Source: Serratia plymuthica NBRC 102599 (GTDB lineage: Bacteria; Pseudomonadota; Gammaproteobacteria; Enterobacterales; Enterobacteriaceae). From it: a stretch of DNA of 64,000 bases. Below the pieces are notes generated by a model, which saw only the letters and a program-made list of their open reading frames with translations, was not told the origin of the DNA and did no database searches. The stretch is taken from assembly GCF_001590925.1 (NCBI RefSeq), contig NZ_BCTU01000028.1:31068-95067 (forward strand). The letters are read 5' to 3'. Made by a program: the position numbers and the translations under genes. This document shows, piece by piece, positions 33,412 to 40,874 of this stretch (position 1 is the first letter of the stretch; each line of letters starts with the position of its first letter).

Positions 33412-34800
33412 TTATACGTTATTGGATTCAGCAATGGCGCCCGGTGCGGCGGCGTTCTTTTTCTTCAGCAGATAGCTTGCCGCCAGCACCAATAGCCAAA
33501 CCGGAATCAACCATACCGAAATCCGGATGCCTGGCGTCATAAACATAATGACCAAAATCCCGGCTAAAAACAGCAGACAAATCAGATTGGTGAACGGGTA
33601 ACCCCAACTTTGGAAACGCGTTTGCTGCCCGGCCAGCCGCTTGGCGCGCCGAAACTTCAGGTGAGTAATGCAGATCATTGCCCAGTTGATCACCAATGCG
33701 GACACCACCAACGCCATCAGCAATTCAAACGCCTTGCCCGGCATCAGGTAATTGAGCAGCACGCACAGTGCGGTCACCAGCGCCGACACGCTCAGCGCCG
33801 CCAGCGGAATGCCGCGCCGGTTGGTCTTCAGCAGTGCGCGCGGTGCGTTGCCTTGTTTCGCCAGCCCAAACAGCATGCGGCTGTTGCAATACACGCAGCT
33901 GTTGTACACCGACAGGGCGGCGGACAGCACCACCATGTTCAGTAGCGTCGCCACCAGATTGCTGTCCAGCGCATGGAAGATCAGGACGAACGGGCTGCCG
34001 CCTTCCACCACCTTCTGCCACGGATACAGTGACAGCAGCACCGCCAGCGCGCCGACATAAAACAGCAGAATACGGTAAATCACCTGATTGGTGGCTTGTG
34101 GGATGCTTTTCTCCGGGTTATCCGCTTCGGCGGCGGTAATGCCGACCAGCTCCAGACCGCCGAACGAGAACATGATCACCGCCATTGCCATCACCAGACC
34201 GCTGATGCCGTTAGGGAAGAAACCGCCGTATTGCCACAGGTTGGCCACGCTGGCGTCCGGCCCGCCGTGCCCGCTGGCCAACAGCCAGGCGCCAAATGCG
34301 ATCATGCTGATGATCGCCGCCACTTTGATGATGGAAAACCAGAACTCCATCTCGCCGTACACTTTGACGCTGGTAAGGTTGATGGCGTTGATCGCCACAA
34401 AGAATACCGCTGCGGAGACCCAGGTCGGAATTTCCGGCCACCAGTACTGTACGTAAATGCCCACGGCGGTCAGTTCCGCCATGCTCACCAATACGTACAG
34501 CACCCAATAGTTCCAGCCGGACATAAAGCCGGCAAAGCCGCTCCAGTATTTATTGGCAAAATGGCTGAAGGAACCGGCCACCGGCTCTTCTACCACCATT
34601 TCACCCAGTTGGCGCATGATAAAGAAGGCGATAACCCCGGCGATGGCGTAACCGAGCAGCACCGAGGGGCCAGCCATTTTTATGGTCTGGGCAATGCCGA
34701 GAAATAGACCGGTGCCGATGGCGCCGCCGAGAGCGATCAGCTGGATATGACGGTTTTTTAACCCTCTTTTCAACTGGTTTTCTGACTGATGATTGTCCAT
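33412..34800 (-). CDS. Aromatic amino acid:H+ symporter (AroP/PheP family)
   Basis: APC-superfamily inner-membrane permease of 462 residues with 12 helices. LKRGLKNRHIQLIALGGAIGTGLFLG, in two adjoining parts, and MRQLGEMVVEEPVAGSFSHF match AroP, and SFGGLELVGITAAEADNPE is the conserved central block. Overall it reads closer to AroP than to PheP, though some stretches (IQTIKMAGPSVLLGYAIAG region) resemble PheP. First gene of a two-gene operon with pheC, so it could import the phenylalanine made in the periplasm. Divergent from an Lrp/AsnC regulator. Confidence 0.88.
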   Translation of the reverse strand: MDNHQSENQLKRGLKNRHIQLIALGGAIGTGLFLGIAQTIKMAGPSVLLGYAIAGVIAFFIMRQLGEMVVEEPVAGSFSHFANKYWSGFAGFMSGWNYWVLYVLVSMAELTAVGIYVQYWWPEIPTWVSAAVFFVAINAINLTSVKVYGEMEFWFSIIKVAAIISMIAFGAWLLASGHGGPDASVANLWQYGGFFPNGISGLVMAMAVIMFSFGGLELVGITAAEADNPEKSIPQATNQVIYRILLFYVGALAVLLSLYPWQKVVEGGSPFVLIFHALDSNLVATLLNMVVLSAALSVYNSCVYCNSRMLFGLAKQGNAPRALLKTNRRGIPLAALSVSALVTALCVLLNYLMPGKAFELLMALVVSALVINWAMICITHLKFRRAKRLAGQQTRFQSWGYPFTNLICLLFLAGILVIMFMTPGIRISVWLIPVWLLVLAASYLLKKKNAAAPGAIAESNNV

Positions 34801-35148
34801 CTGTGTTCCCCAAAAAGGTAAATGCGTGTCGCTGGGGATTTAGCAACTATCGGGCCAGTGAGTATGGGGGATGGGGACATATCGCTAATAACCTGCTGAA
34901 AACGTTATTTAATTATTTTTTCACTTTAACTCACGAACCGTGCATTAAACTGTGTTTATTGCAGAATTTATGGCGTTTTAACCTTATTTATCGCACGCAA
35001 TGCCCGTATTGGGTGCCTGTGATGACCGGAAATGGGCCAGGGTGGTGCAATGAAATTGTGAGGCGTCGCCGGGGAATTAAAACGGGGGGATTACAGGGGC
35101 AAAAAAACTGATAGTCTGTAACGTCAACATTTCTTAACGGGTTTACAG
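34801..35148. promoter_or_regulatory. Divergent control region, aromatic permease / Lrp-type regulator
   Basis: 348 bases, AT-rich in the middle (34895-34990). No good TyrR box (TGTAAA-N6-TTTACA) was found; TGTAAC with poor right half stands at 35117. The Lrp-type protein next door is the likely regulator of both directions, but I cannot assign its site. Confidence 0.5.
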
Positions 35149-35622
35149 GTGGCTATGTACAACATTGACGATTTTGATATGAAAATCCTGACGCTGTTAC
35201 AGGCCAATGGCCGTCTGACCAATCAGGAATTGAGCGAGCTGGTGGGGTTGTCCGCTTCCCAGTGCTCACGGCGGCGCATCAGCCTGGAACAGGCTCAGTT
35301 GATCCGCGGCTACCATGCGCGGCTGGCGCCGGAGGCCGTTGGGTTGGGGATGGTGGGGTTAATCGAAGTGAGCCTGACCAACCATGCCCAAGAGCATGTG
35401 GACAGCTTTCATCGCATGCTGGAAGAGGTTGACGCTATTCTCGATGCCTATAAAACCACCGGCGACGCTGACTATCTGTTAAAGGTGGCCGTGGCCGATC
35501 TGGCAGCGCTGAGCGACTTTATCAGCAAGACTCTGTCGATGCACAAGAGCGTAGCGCACGTGAAAACCGCGGTGGTACTGAATCGGCTGAAAGAAAACGG
35601 GCTGCTGCCGGTAGCGCGCTGA
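35149..35622 (+). CDS. Lrp/AsnC-family transcriptional regulator
   Basis: 157 residues: N-terminal winged helix (FDMKILTLLQANGRLTNQEL then SELVGLSASQCSRRRISLE) and C-terminal RAM/ACT-like effector domain (TTGDADYLLKVAVADLAALS). Start is GTG at 35149 or ATG at 35155; AGGTGG lies very close to the latter. Divergent from the aromatic permease-pheC operon, so local control by an aromatic amino acid is a reasonable inference. Its family relatives include Lrp and AsnC themselves and BkdR; it is not E. coli Lrp. Confidence 0.88.
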   Translation: MAMYNIDDFDMKILTLLQANGRLTNQELSELVGLSASQCSRRRISLEQAQLIRGYHARLAPEAVGLGMVGLIEVSLTNHAQEHVDSFHRMLEEVDAILDAYKTTGDADYLLKVAVADLAALSDFISKTLSMHKSVAHVKTAVVLNRLKENGLLPVAR

Positions 35623-35639
35623 TCGGACATTGCCGCCTC

Positions 35640-35722
35640 CATTTAATGAACCATTTAGGGGCGACCTGCACCATTAATGGGCATTTAATGCGGTAAGTGG
35701 TCGATAAATTTGCATTTGATGC
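35640..35722. repeat. Helically phased CATTTAATG-type repeats upstream of yitT-tyrB
   Basis: Five related units: CATTTAATG (35640), CATTTAGG (35652), CCATTAATGG (35671-35680, a perfect palindrome), GCATTTAATGC (35681-35691) and GCATTTGATGC (35712-35722). Core starts at 35640, 35652, 35672, 35682 and 35713 lie near multiples of 10.5 bases. This is the pattern of a cooperative operator array, for example for an Lrp-type octamer. Confidence 0.55.
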
Positions 35723-35935
35723 GTGATATTTGCGGTTATTTTGTTTTCTATGCGCATTTTGTGCATTTTTTATTTTAAATAAAAACAGCGGCTTATTGTG
35801 CGTAAATGCCGAACATCCTGCGAAATCGCATGATGACGGCTGTTTTACTTATCTTATGGTGTGGCTTTTGCATTATTCAGCGTACAAACCCGGTTCACCG
35901 GGCGGTGATGGCAACCTACTTTGAGTAATAACACC

Positions 35936-36553
35936 ATGGATAACTGCATCAGCCCTGAAGACAATATTTCCCATACTCTGCTGGAAGACGTGCTGGCGAT
36001 CCTGATCGGCACGCTGATGGTGTCGTTCGGCGTGATCTTGCTGCGGCAGGCCGGCGCACTGACCGGTGGCACCGCCGGATTGGCTTTTTTAATCAATTAC
36101 CTGACACCGCTGTCGTTCGGCGTAGCGTTCTTTTTGCTTAACCTGCCGTTCTATTATCTGGCGATCCGCCGTATGGGGTGGGCGTTCACCGTCAAAACCT
36201 TCTGCTCGGTGGCGCTGGTGTCGATATTTTCCGATTTGCACCCCTATTTCATCCATTTTGACCGCCTGCAGCCTTTTTATGCAACGGTGTTCGGTAGCAT
36301 GATCATGGGGTTAGGGTTTATTGTGTTATTTCGCCATAAGGCCAGCCTGGGCGGCGTCAATATTCTCGCGCTGTATCTGCAGGATAAATACGGTTTGCGC
36401 GCCGGCAAATTGCAAATGGCGGTCGATATTTCTATCGTGTTAGCCTCACTGTTTGTGGTGAATATTTCCCTGCTAATTGCGTCTATATTAGGTGCAATGG
36501 TGCTGAATCTGATTATCGCGATGAACCATCGCCCTGGTCGTTACAGCGTTTGA
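35936..36553 (+). CDS. YitT-family membrane protein
   Basis: Inner-membrane protein of 205 residues with five to six helices; TGGTAGLAFLINYLTPLSFG and LGGVNILALYLQDKYGLRAG carry the family's glycine-rich motifs. Function unknown. I start at the ATG at 35936; a TTG at 35921 would add five residues. It ends 41 bases before tyrB and is probably cotranscribed with it, which hints at a role in export or uptake linked to aromatic metabolism. Confidence 0.8.
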   Translation: MDNCISPEDNISHTLLEDVLAILIGTLMVSFGVILLRQAGALTGGTAGLAFLINYLTPLSFGVAFFLLNLPFYYLAIRRMGWAFTVKTFCSVALVSIFSDLHPYFIHFDRLQPFYATVFGSMIMGLGFIVLFRHKASLGGVNILALYLQDKYGLRAGKLQMAVDISIVLASLFVVNISLLIASILGAMVLNLIIAMNHRPGRYSV

Positions 36554-36594
36554 ATCTGTACCCTCTGAATAACCCAATCTAGGAGAACGACCCC

Positions 36595-37788
36595 GTGTTC
36601 CAGAACGTTGATGCCTATGCAGGCGATCCTATCCTGTCGCTGATGGAAAAATTCAAAAAAGACACACGTGCGCACAAGGTTAACCTGAGTATCGGCCTTT
36701 ACTATGACGAGCGGGGTATTATCCCGCAGATGAAGGCGGTTGCCGCAGCGGAAGCGCAGTTGAACAGCGTGGATCAGGGCGCGTCGGTGTACCTGCCGAT
36801 GGAAGGGCTGCTGCCTTACCGTACTGCCATTCAGCATCTGCTGTTCGGTGCCGAGCACCCGATGCTGCAGCAGGGGCGCATCGCCACCATTCAGACCGTC
36901 GGCGGTTCCGGCGCGCTGAAAGTGGGTGCCGACTTCCTGAAAAGCTACTTCCCGGATTCGCAGGTGTGGGTCAGCGATCCTACCTGGGAAAACCATATCG
37001 CCATCTTCGGCGGCGCCGGTTTCAAAGTGAATACCTATCCGTACTTTGATGGCGAAAGCCTGGGCGTGAAGTTCGACGCCATGTTGAGCGCGTTGAAACA
37101 ACTGCCGAAACACAGCATCGCGCTGCTGCATCCGTGCTGCCACAACCCGACTGGCTCTGATCTGACCAATGCCCAGTGGGACGAGGTGGTCAAGGTGATC
37201 GCCGAGCGTGAGCTGATCCCGTTCCTCGATATCGCCTATCAGGGTTTTGGCGGCGGTATCACCGAAGATGCTTACGCTATCCGCACTATCGCCGCCGCCG
37301 GCCTGCCGTGCCTGGTGAGTAACTCATTCTCGAAAATCTTCTCGCTGTATGGCGAACGCGTCGGCGGCCTGTCGGTAGTGTGCGAAAGCGAAGAAGCCGC
37401 CGGACGCGTGCTGGGGCAATTGAAGGCCACCGTACGTCGCAACTACTCCAGCCCGCCGAACTTCGGTGCGCAGGTGGTGGCGAAGGTGCTGAACGATACG
37501 CAGTTGAAGGCCCAGTGGCTGGCGGAAGTGGAAAGCATGCGCACCCGTATTCTTGAGATGCGTAAAACGCTGGTAGAGGCGCTGAAAATCGCGTTGCCGC
37601 AGCGTAACTTCGATTACCTGCTGCAGCAGCGCGGCATGTTCAGCTACACCGGTTTCAGCGCGGCGCAGGTTGATCGCCTGCGTGAAGAGTTCGGCGTCTA
37701 CCTGATCCACAGCGGGCGCGTTTGCATGGCCGGCCTGAACCACAACAACGTGCATCAGGTGGCCGAGGCGTTTGCCGCGGTGCAGTAA
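36595..37788 (+). CDS. tyrB: Aromatic amino acid aminotransferase
   Basis: PLP enzyme that transaminates phenylpyruvate and 4-hydroxyphenylpyruvate (last step of Phe/Tyr synthesis) and also aspartate and leucine keto acids. 397 residues, as in E. coli. The start is GTG at 36595 behind AGGAGAACG, as in E. coli tyrB. PLP Lys lies in [16 protein letters not shown] (about residue 247); substrate-carboxylate Arg in the C-terminal [10 protein letters not shown]. Position after alr is conserved, but four genes are inserted between them here. Confidence 0.96.
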   Translation: MFQNVDAYAGDPILSLMEKFKKDTRAHKVNLSIGLYYDERGIIPQMKAVAAAEAQLNSVDQGASVYLPMEGLLPYRTAIQHLLFGAEHPMLQQGRIATIQTVGGSGALKVGADFLKSYFPDSQVWVSDPTWENHIAIFGGAGFKVNTYPYFDGESLGVKFDAMLSALKQLPKHSIALLHPCCHNPTGSDLTNAQWDEVVKVIAERELIPFLDIAYQGFGGGITEDAYAIRTIAAAGLPCLVSNSFSKIFSLYGERVGGLSVVCESEEAAGRVLGQLKATVRRNYSSPPNFGAQVVAKVLNDTQLKAQWLAEVESMRTRILEMRKTLVEALKIALPQRNFDYLLQQRGMFSYTGFSAAQVDRLREEFGVYLIHSGRVCMAGLNHNNVHQVAEAFAAVQ

Positions 37789-37816
37789 TGTTGTTAGGGT
37801 GAACTGACGTTCGCAA

Positions 37817-37994
37817 AGGAGCGATAGCGATATCGCTCCTGAGTTTGATGACAAAGTTGTCTTTGAACCCGAGATACCCGGGCCTAGCGCACCGAGGGGC
37901 GCTCCGGCGGGCAAGCCGCTACGACCCCTTCGGCACGCTCTCCCTAATAACGGGCTTTGTCAGCAGTCTGAGGAGCGATAGCGATATCGCTCCT
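37817..37994. repeat. Duplicated 24-base hairpin flanking a GC-rich insert
   Basis: The palindrome AGGAGCGATAGC-GATATCGCTCCT occurs perfectly twice, 37817-37840 and 37971-37994; only the second is followed by a T-run (TTTTTT) and can act as the tyrB terminator. Between them lie 130 bases with further short dyads (GACAAAGTTGTC, GATACCCGGG, ACCGAGGGGCGC) and no reading frame. This looks like a terminator duplication or a small non-coding repeat element. Confidence 0.75.
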
Positions 37995-38067
37995 TTTTTG
38001 TTGTCGGTTTGCCGCCAAAGTTGCCGCAAACCGGATAGAGAATATACTGATTGAGGGGCGCTCACTC

Positions 38068-38484
38068 ATGTGGCATCAGCAAACGCTTATCCTCAGCGCA
38101 AAAGCGCGTGGTTTTCATCTGGTTACCGAAGAGATTACTGACCAGTTAACCCACTTACACCGCCTGCAAACCGGCCTGCTGCATCTGTTGTTGCAGCATA
38201 CCTCGGCCTCGCTGACGCTCAACGAGAACTGCGATCCCACGGTGCGAGCCGACATGGAACAGCATTTCCTGCGTCAGGTACCCGAGAACGCACCCTATCA
38301 GCACGACTACGAAGGGCTGGACGACATGCCGGCACACATCAAATCCTCGCTGCTGGGCGCATCTTTGATGCTGCCCGTCGGCCATGGGCGGCTGATGTTG
38401 GGCACATGGCAGGGAATTTGGCTGGGGGAGCACCGCATCCACGGCGGTTCACGCCGTATTGTGGCCACTTTACAGGGGGAGTAA
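38068..38484 (+). CDS. yjbQ: YjbQ (UPF0047) protein
   Basis: 138 residues, as in E. coli YjbQ. The signature [20 protein letters not shown] (about 36-55) and [18 protein letters not shown] are typical. E. coli YjbQ has weak thiamine-phosphate synthase activity; the true role is unknown. ATG follows GAGGGG. The yjbR ATG begins four bases after the stop. Confidence 0.93.
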   Translation: MWHQQTLILSAKARGFHLVTEEITDQLTHLHRLQTGLLHLLLQHTSASLTLNENCDPTVRADMEQHFLRQVPENAPYQHDYEGLDDMPAHIKSSLLGASLMLPVGHGRLMLGTWQGIWLGEHRIHGGSRRIVATLQGE

Positions 38485-38488
38485 CCCA

Positions 38489-38842
38489 ATGAATAACACA
38501 GCACTGCTGGAATACTGCATGGCGAAGCCGGGCGCGGAACAAAGCGACCAGAACCAGTGGCAGGCCAGCCAGATCAAGGTCGGCGACGTGATGTTCGCCA
38601 TGGTGTGCGAGGTACAGGGCCGGCCGGCCCTGGCGGTGAAATCAAGCCCGGAGCTGGCGGAAAGTCTGCGCGAGCATCACCCGGAGATCGTCGCCTGCGC
38701 TGGCATGAACAAGGCGCACTGGAATACGGTGTTTCTCGACGGCAACCTGCCGAACTCGCAATTTTACACCCTGATCGACAGTTCATATCAGCTGGTGCTG
38801 GAAGGGTTACCCGACCACGTGCGACAGGAACTGCGCGCTTAA
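38489..38842 (+). CDS. yjbR: MmcQ/YjbR-family protein
   Basis: 117 residues from the ATG at 38489 with GGGGGAG upstream (E. coli YjbR 118). Contains LEYCMAKPGAEQS and KSSPELAESLREHHPEI then MNKAHWNTVFLDG, the CyaY-like/double-wing fold proposed to bind DNA. In-frame extension upstream into yjbQ is not needed. Confidence 0.93.
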   Translation: MNNTALLEYCMAKPGAEQSDQNQWQASQIKVGDVMFAMVCEVQGRPALAVKSSPELAESLREHHPEIVACAGMNKAHWNTVFLDGNLPNSQFYTLIDSSYQLVLEGLPDHVRQELRA

Positions 38843-38849
38843 CCGGCAG

Positions 38850-38873
38850 GGCAGGCGTAGCCGCCTGCCTTTT
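38850..38873 (+). terminator. Terminator of yjbQR
   Basis: GGCAGGCG-TAGC-CGCCTGCC then TTTT. Confidence 0.85.
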
Positions 38874-39006
38874 CCGTTCCATTGTCTCCTTTTTTCTCTT
38901 TAAATTGTGATCGCGATTCGAGAATGGGAACGTTCCCGTTTCATTGCGCACCAGGAACGACTAGGCTTTTTAATCGATGAGCCGCGAGACCAAAGGATGC
39001 CGTGAG

Positions 39007-39564
39007 ATGGCCATGAGTGAAGAAAAACGCAAGATGATTGCCGGCGAACTGTACGATGCCGGTGACGAGCTGCTGCGCAGCGAACGCAAGCGTGCGCGCC
39101 AACTGGTGCACCATTACAACCATTCATCCCCGGACGAGGGCGATCTGCGTAAACAGTGGCTGACGGCGCTGTTGGGCCAGTATCAGGGGGGAACCATCGA
39201 ACCGACGTTCCGCTGCGATTACGGTTATAACATCTATCTGGGGAAGAATTTTTACGCCAATTTTGACTGCGTAATCCTGGATGTGTGCGAAGTGCATATT
39301 GGCGATAACTGCCTGTTGGCGCCGGGGGTGCATATTTACACCGCTACCCATCCGCTGGAGGCGCAAACCCGCGTCGGCGGTGCGGAGTTCGGCAAACCGG
39401 TAAGCATTGGCAACAATGTCTGGATCGGCGGCAGGGCGGTCATTAACCCCGGCGTTACTCTGGGAGATAACGTGGTGGTGGCGTCTGGGGCGGTCGTCAC
39501 CAAAGACGTACCGGCCAACTGCGTGGTCGGCGGCAATCCGGCGCGGGTGATTAAACAGCTATAA
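39007..39564 (+). CDS. maa: Maltose O-acetyltransferase
   Basis: Left-handed beta-helix acetyltransferase that acetylates maltose and other sugars with acetyl-CoA. 185 residues from ATG 39007 (AAGGA ten bases upstream) or 183 from ATG 39013, the E. coli length. The N-terminal Mac domain [19 protein letters not shown] precedes hexapeptide repeats; the catalytic His lies in TATHPLEAQ (about 115) and [20 protein letters not shown] is diagnostic. Stand-alone and far from the mal operons. Confidence 0.92.
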   Translation: MAMSEEKRKMIAGELYDAGDELLRSERKRARQLVHHYNHSSPDEGDLRKQWLTALLGQYQGGTIEPTFRCDYGYNIYLGKNFYANFDCVILDVCEVHIGDNCLLAPGVHIYTATHPLEAQTRVGGAEFGKPVSIGNNVWIGGRAVINPGVTLGDNVVVASGAVVTKDVPANCVVGGNPARVIKQL

Positions 39565-39594
39565 CAAAAAACGGGCGCCGCAGTGGGCGCCCGT
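39565..39594 (-). terminator. Terminator of the alcohol dehydrogenase gene
   Basis: On the minus strand ACGGGCGCC-CACTG-CGGCGCCCGT is followed by TTTTTT. It lies between convergent maa and the dehydrogenase. Confidence 0.85.
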
Positions 39595-39598
39595 AGCA

Positions 39599-40651
39599 TT
39601 ATGCTCGCAGAGAGTTGATATCCACCACGAAACGGTATTTCACGTCGCTTTTCAGCATGCGCTCATAGGCTTCGTTGATTTGCTGCATCGGGATCAGTTC
39701 GATATCCGAAGTAATGCCGTGCTGGCCGCAGAAATCCAGCATCTCCTGGGTTTCTGCAATGCCACCGATCAGCGAACCGGCGAGGCGGCGGCGTTTCATG
39801 ATCAGGTTAAACACCTGCGGTGACGGGTGGTCATGTTCCGGCGCACCGACCAGCGTCAAGGTACCATCACGCCGCAGCAGGTTGAGGAACGGGTTCAGAT
39901 CGTGCTGAGCCGCCACCGTGTTGAGAATAAAATCGAAGCTGTTGGTGTGCTGCGCCATTTCTTCCGGGTTGCGCGAGATCACTACCTCATGAGCGCCGAG
40001 GCGTTTGGCGTCTTCAACTTTGGAAGCCGACGTGGTGAACAGCACCACATGAGCGCCCATTGCCCGCGCCAGCTTGACCCCCATATGCCCCAGGCCGCCG
40101 AGGCCGACGATACCGACTTTCTTGCCCGGCCCGGCACCCCATTGGCGCAGCGGCGAATAGGTGGTGATGCCGGCGCAAAGCAGCGGCGCGACGCCGGCCG
40201 GATCGAGGTTTGCCGGCACCCGCAGCACAAAGTCCTGATCCACCACCATAGCGGTTGAGTAGCCGCCGTAGGTGATGGCGCCGGTTTGCCGATCCTGGCC
40301 GTTATAGGTGCCGGTAAAGCCGTTTTCACAGTATTGCTCCAGCCCTTCGTCACAGCTAGGGCAGCTGCGACAGGAATCGACCATGCAGCCGACGCCGACC
40401 AGATCGCCAACCTGATGGCGGGATACGTGGTTGCCGACGGCGGTCACGCGGCCAACAATTTCATGGCCGGGCACCACCGGGAAAATCGAGTTGTTCCATT
40501 CGTTGCGGGCCTGGTGCAGATCCGAATGGCAAACGCCACAGAACAGAACTTCGATTTGCACATCGTGATCGCGCAGGGCGCGCGGTGTGTAATCGAAAGG
40601 TACGAGCGCTGACTTCGCGTCATGCGCGGCATAGGCATGCGTAATGTTCAT
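39599..40651 (-). CDS. Zinc-dependent NAD(P) alcohol dehydrogenase (YahK/CAD-like)
   Basis: 350 residues from the ATG at 40651 (GGAG seven bases upstream; MNITHAYAAHDAKSALVPFD); the open frame extends 67 codons further without similarity. Catalytic zinc ligands in GVCHSDLH and GHEIVGRV, structural zinc in CRSCPSCDEGLEQYC, and the cofactor site GIVGLGGLGHMGVKLA are all present. Closest recognised group is the broad-range aldehyde reductase YahK / cinnamyl alcohol dehydrogenase family; physiological substrate unknown. Confidence 0.9.
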   Translation of the reverse strand: MNITHAYAAHDAKSALVPFDYTPRALRDHDVQIEVLFCGVCHSDLHQARNEWNNSIFPVVPGHEIVGRVTAVGNHVSRHQVGDLVGVGCMVDSCRSCPSCDEGLEQYCENGFTGTYNGQDRQTGAITYGGYSTAMVVDQDFVLRVPANLDPAGVAPLLCAGITTYSPLRQWGAGPGKKVGIVGLGGLGHMGVKLARAMGAHVVLFTTSASKVEDAKRLGAHEVVISRNPEEMAQHTNSFDFILNTVAAQHDLNPFLNLLRRDGTLTLVGAPEHDHPSPQVFNLIMKRRRLAGSLIGGIAETQEMLDFCGQHGITSDIELIPMQQINEAYERMLKSDVKYRFVVDINSLRA

Positions 40652-40837
40652 GGTAACTCCAGTCATCAGTGAATGGGGGGAGAATGCTTTCCGGCGGCAG
40701 AGTGCCGGTGAGACGCGGCCCAGGTCATACGGGCGGCGCAGAGGGAACATTGATGATAAAAGGGGCGAGCAGGGAGGGAAATGCCTGAAAATGTCTAAAT
40801 CTTGCCTGTTTCTCTTTAATTTGGGCAGAACGGATAA

Positions 40838-40863
40838 AATGGCGGGCCGCAAAAGGGCCCGCC
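40838..40863 (-). terminator. Terminator of uvrA
   Basis: Minus-strand GGCGGGCC-CTTTTGC-GGCCCGCC followed by ATTTTAT, just after the uvrA stop. Confidence 0.8.
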
Positions 40864-40874
40864 GGCAAAAAAGG

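Noticed and set aside
36554..36594. TyrR box in front of tyrB
   Set aside because: No TGTAAA-N6-TTTACA match in the short gap after yitT.
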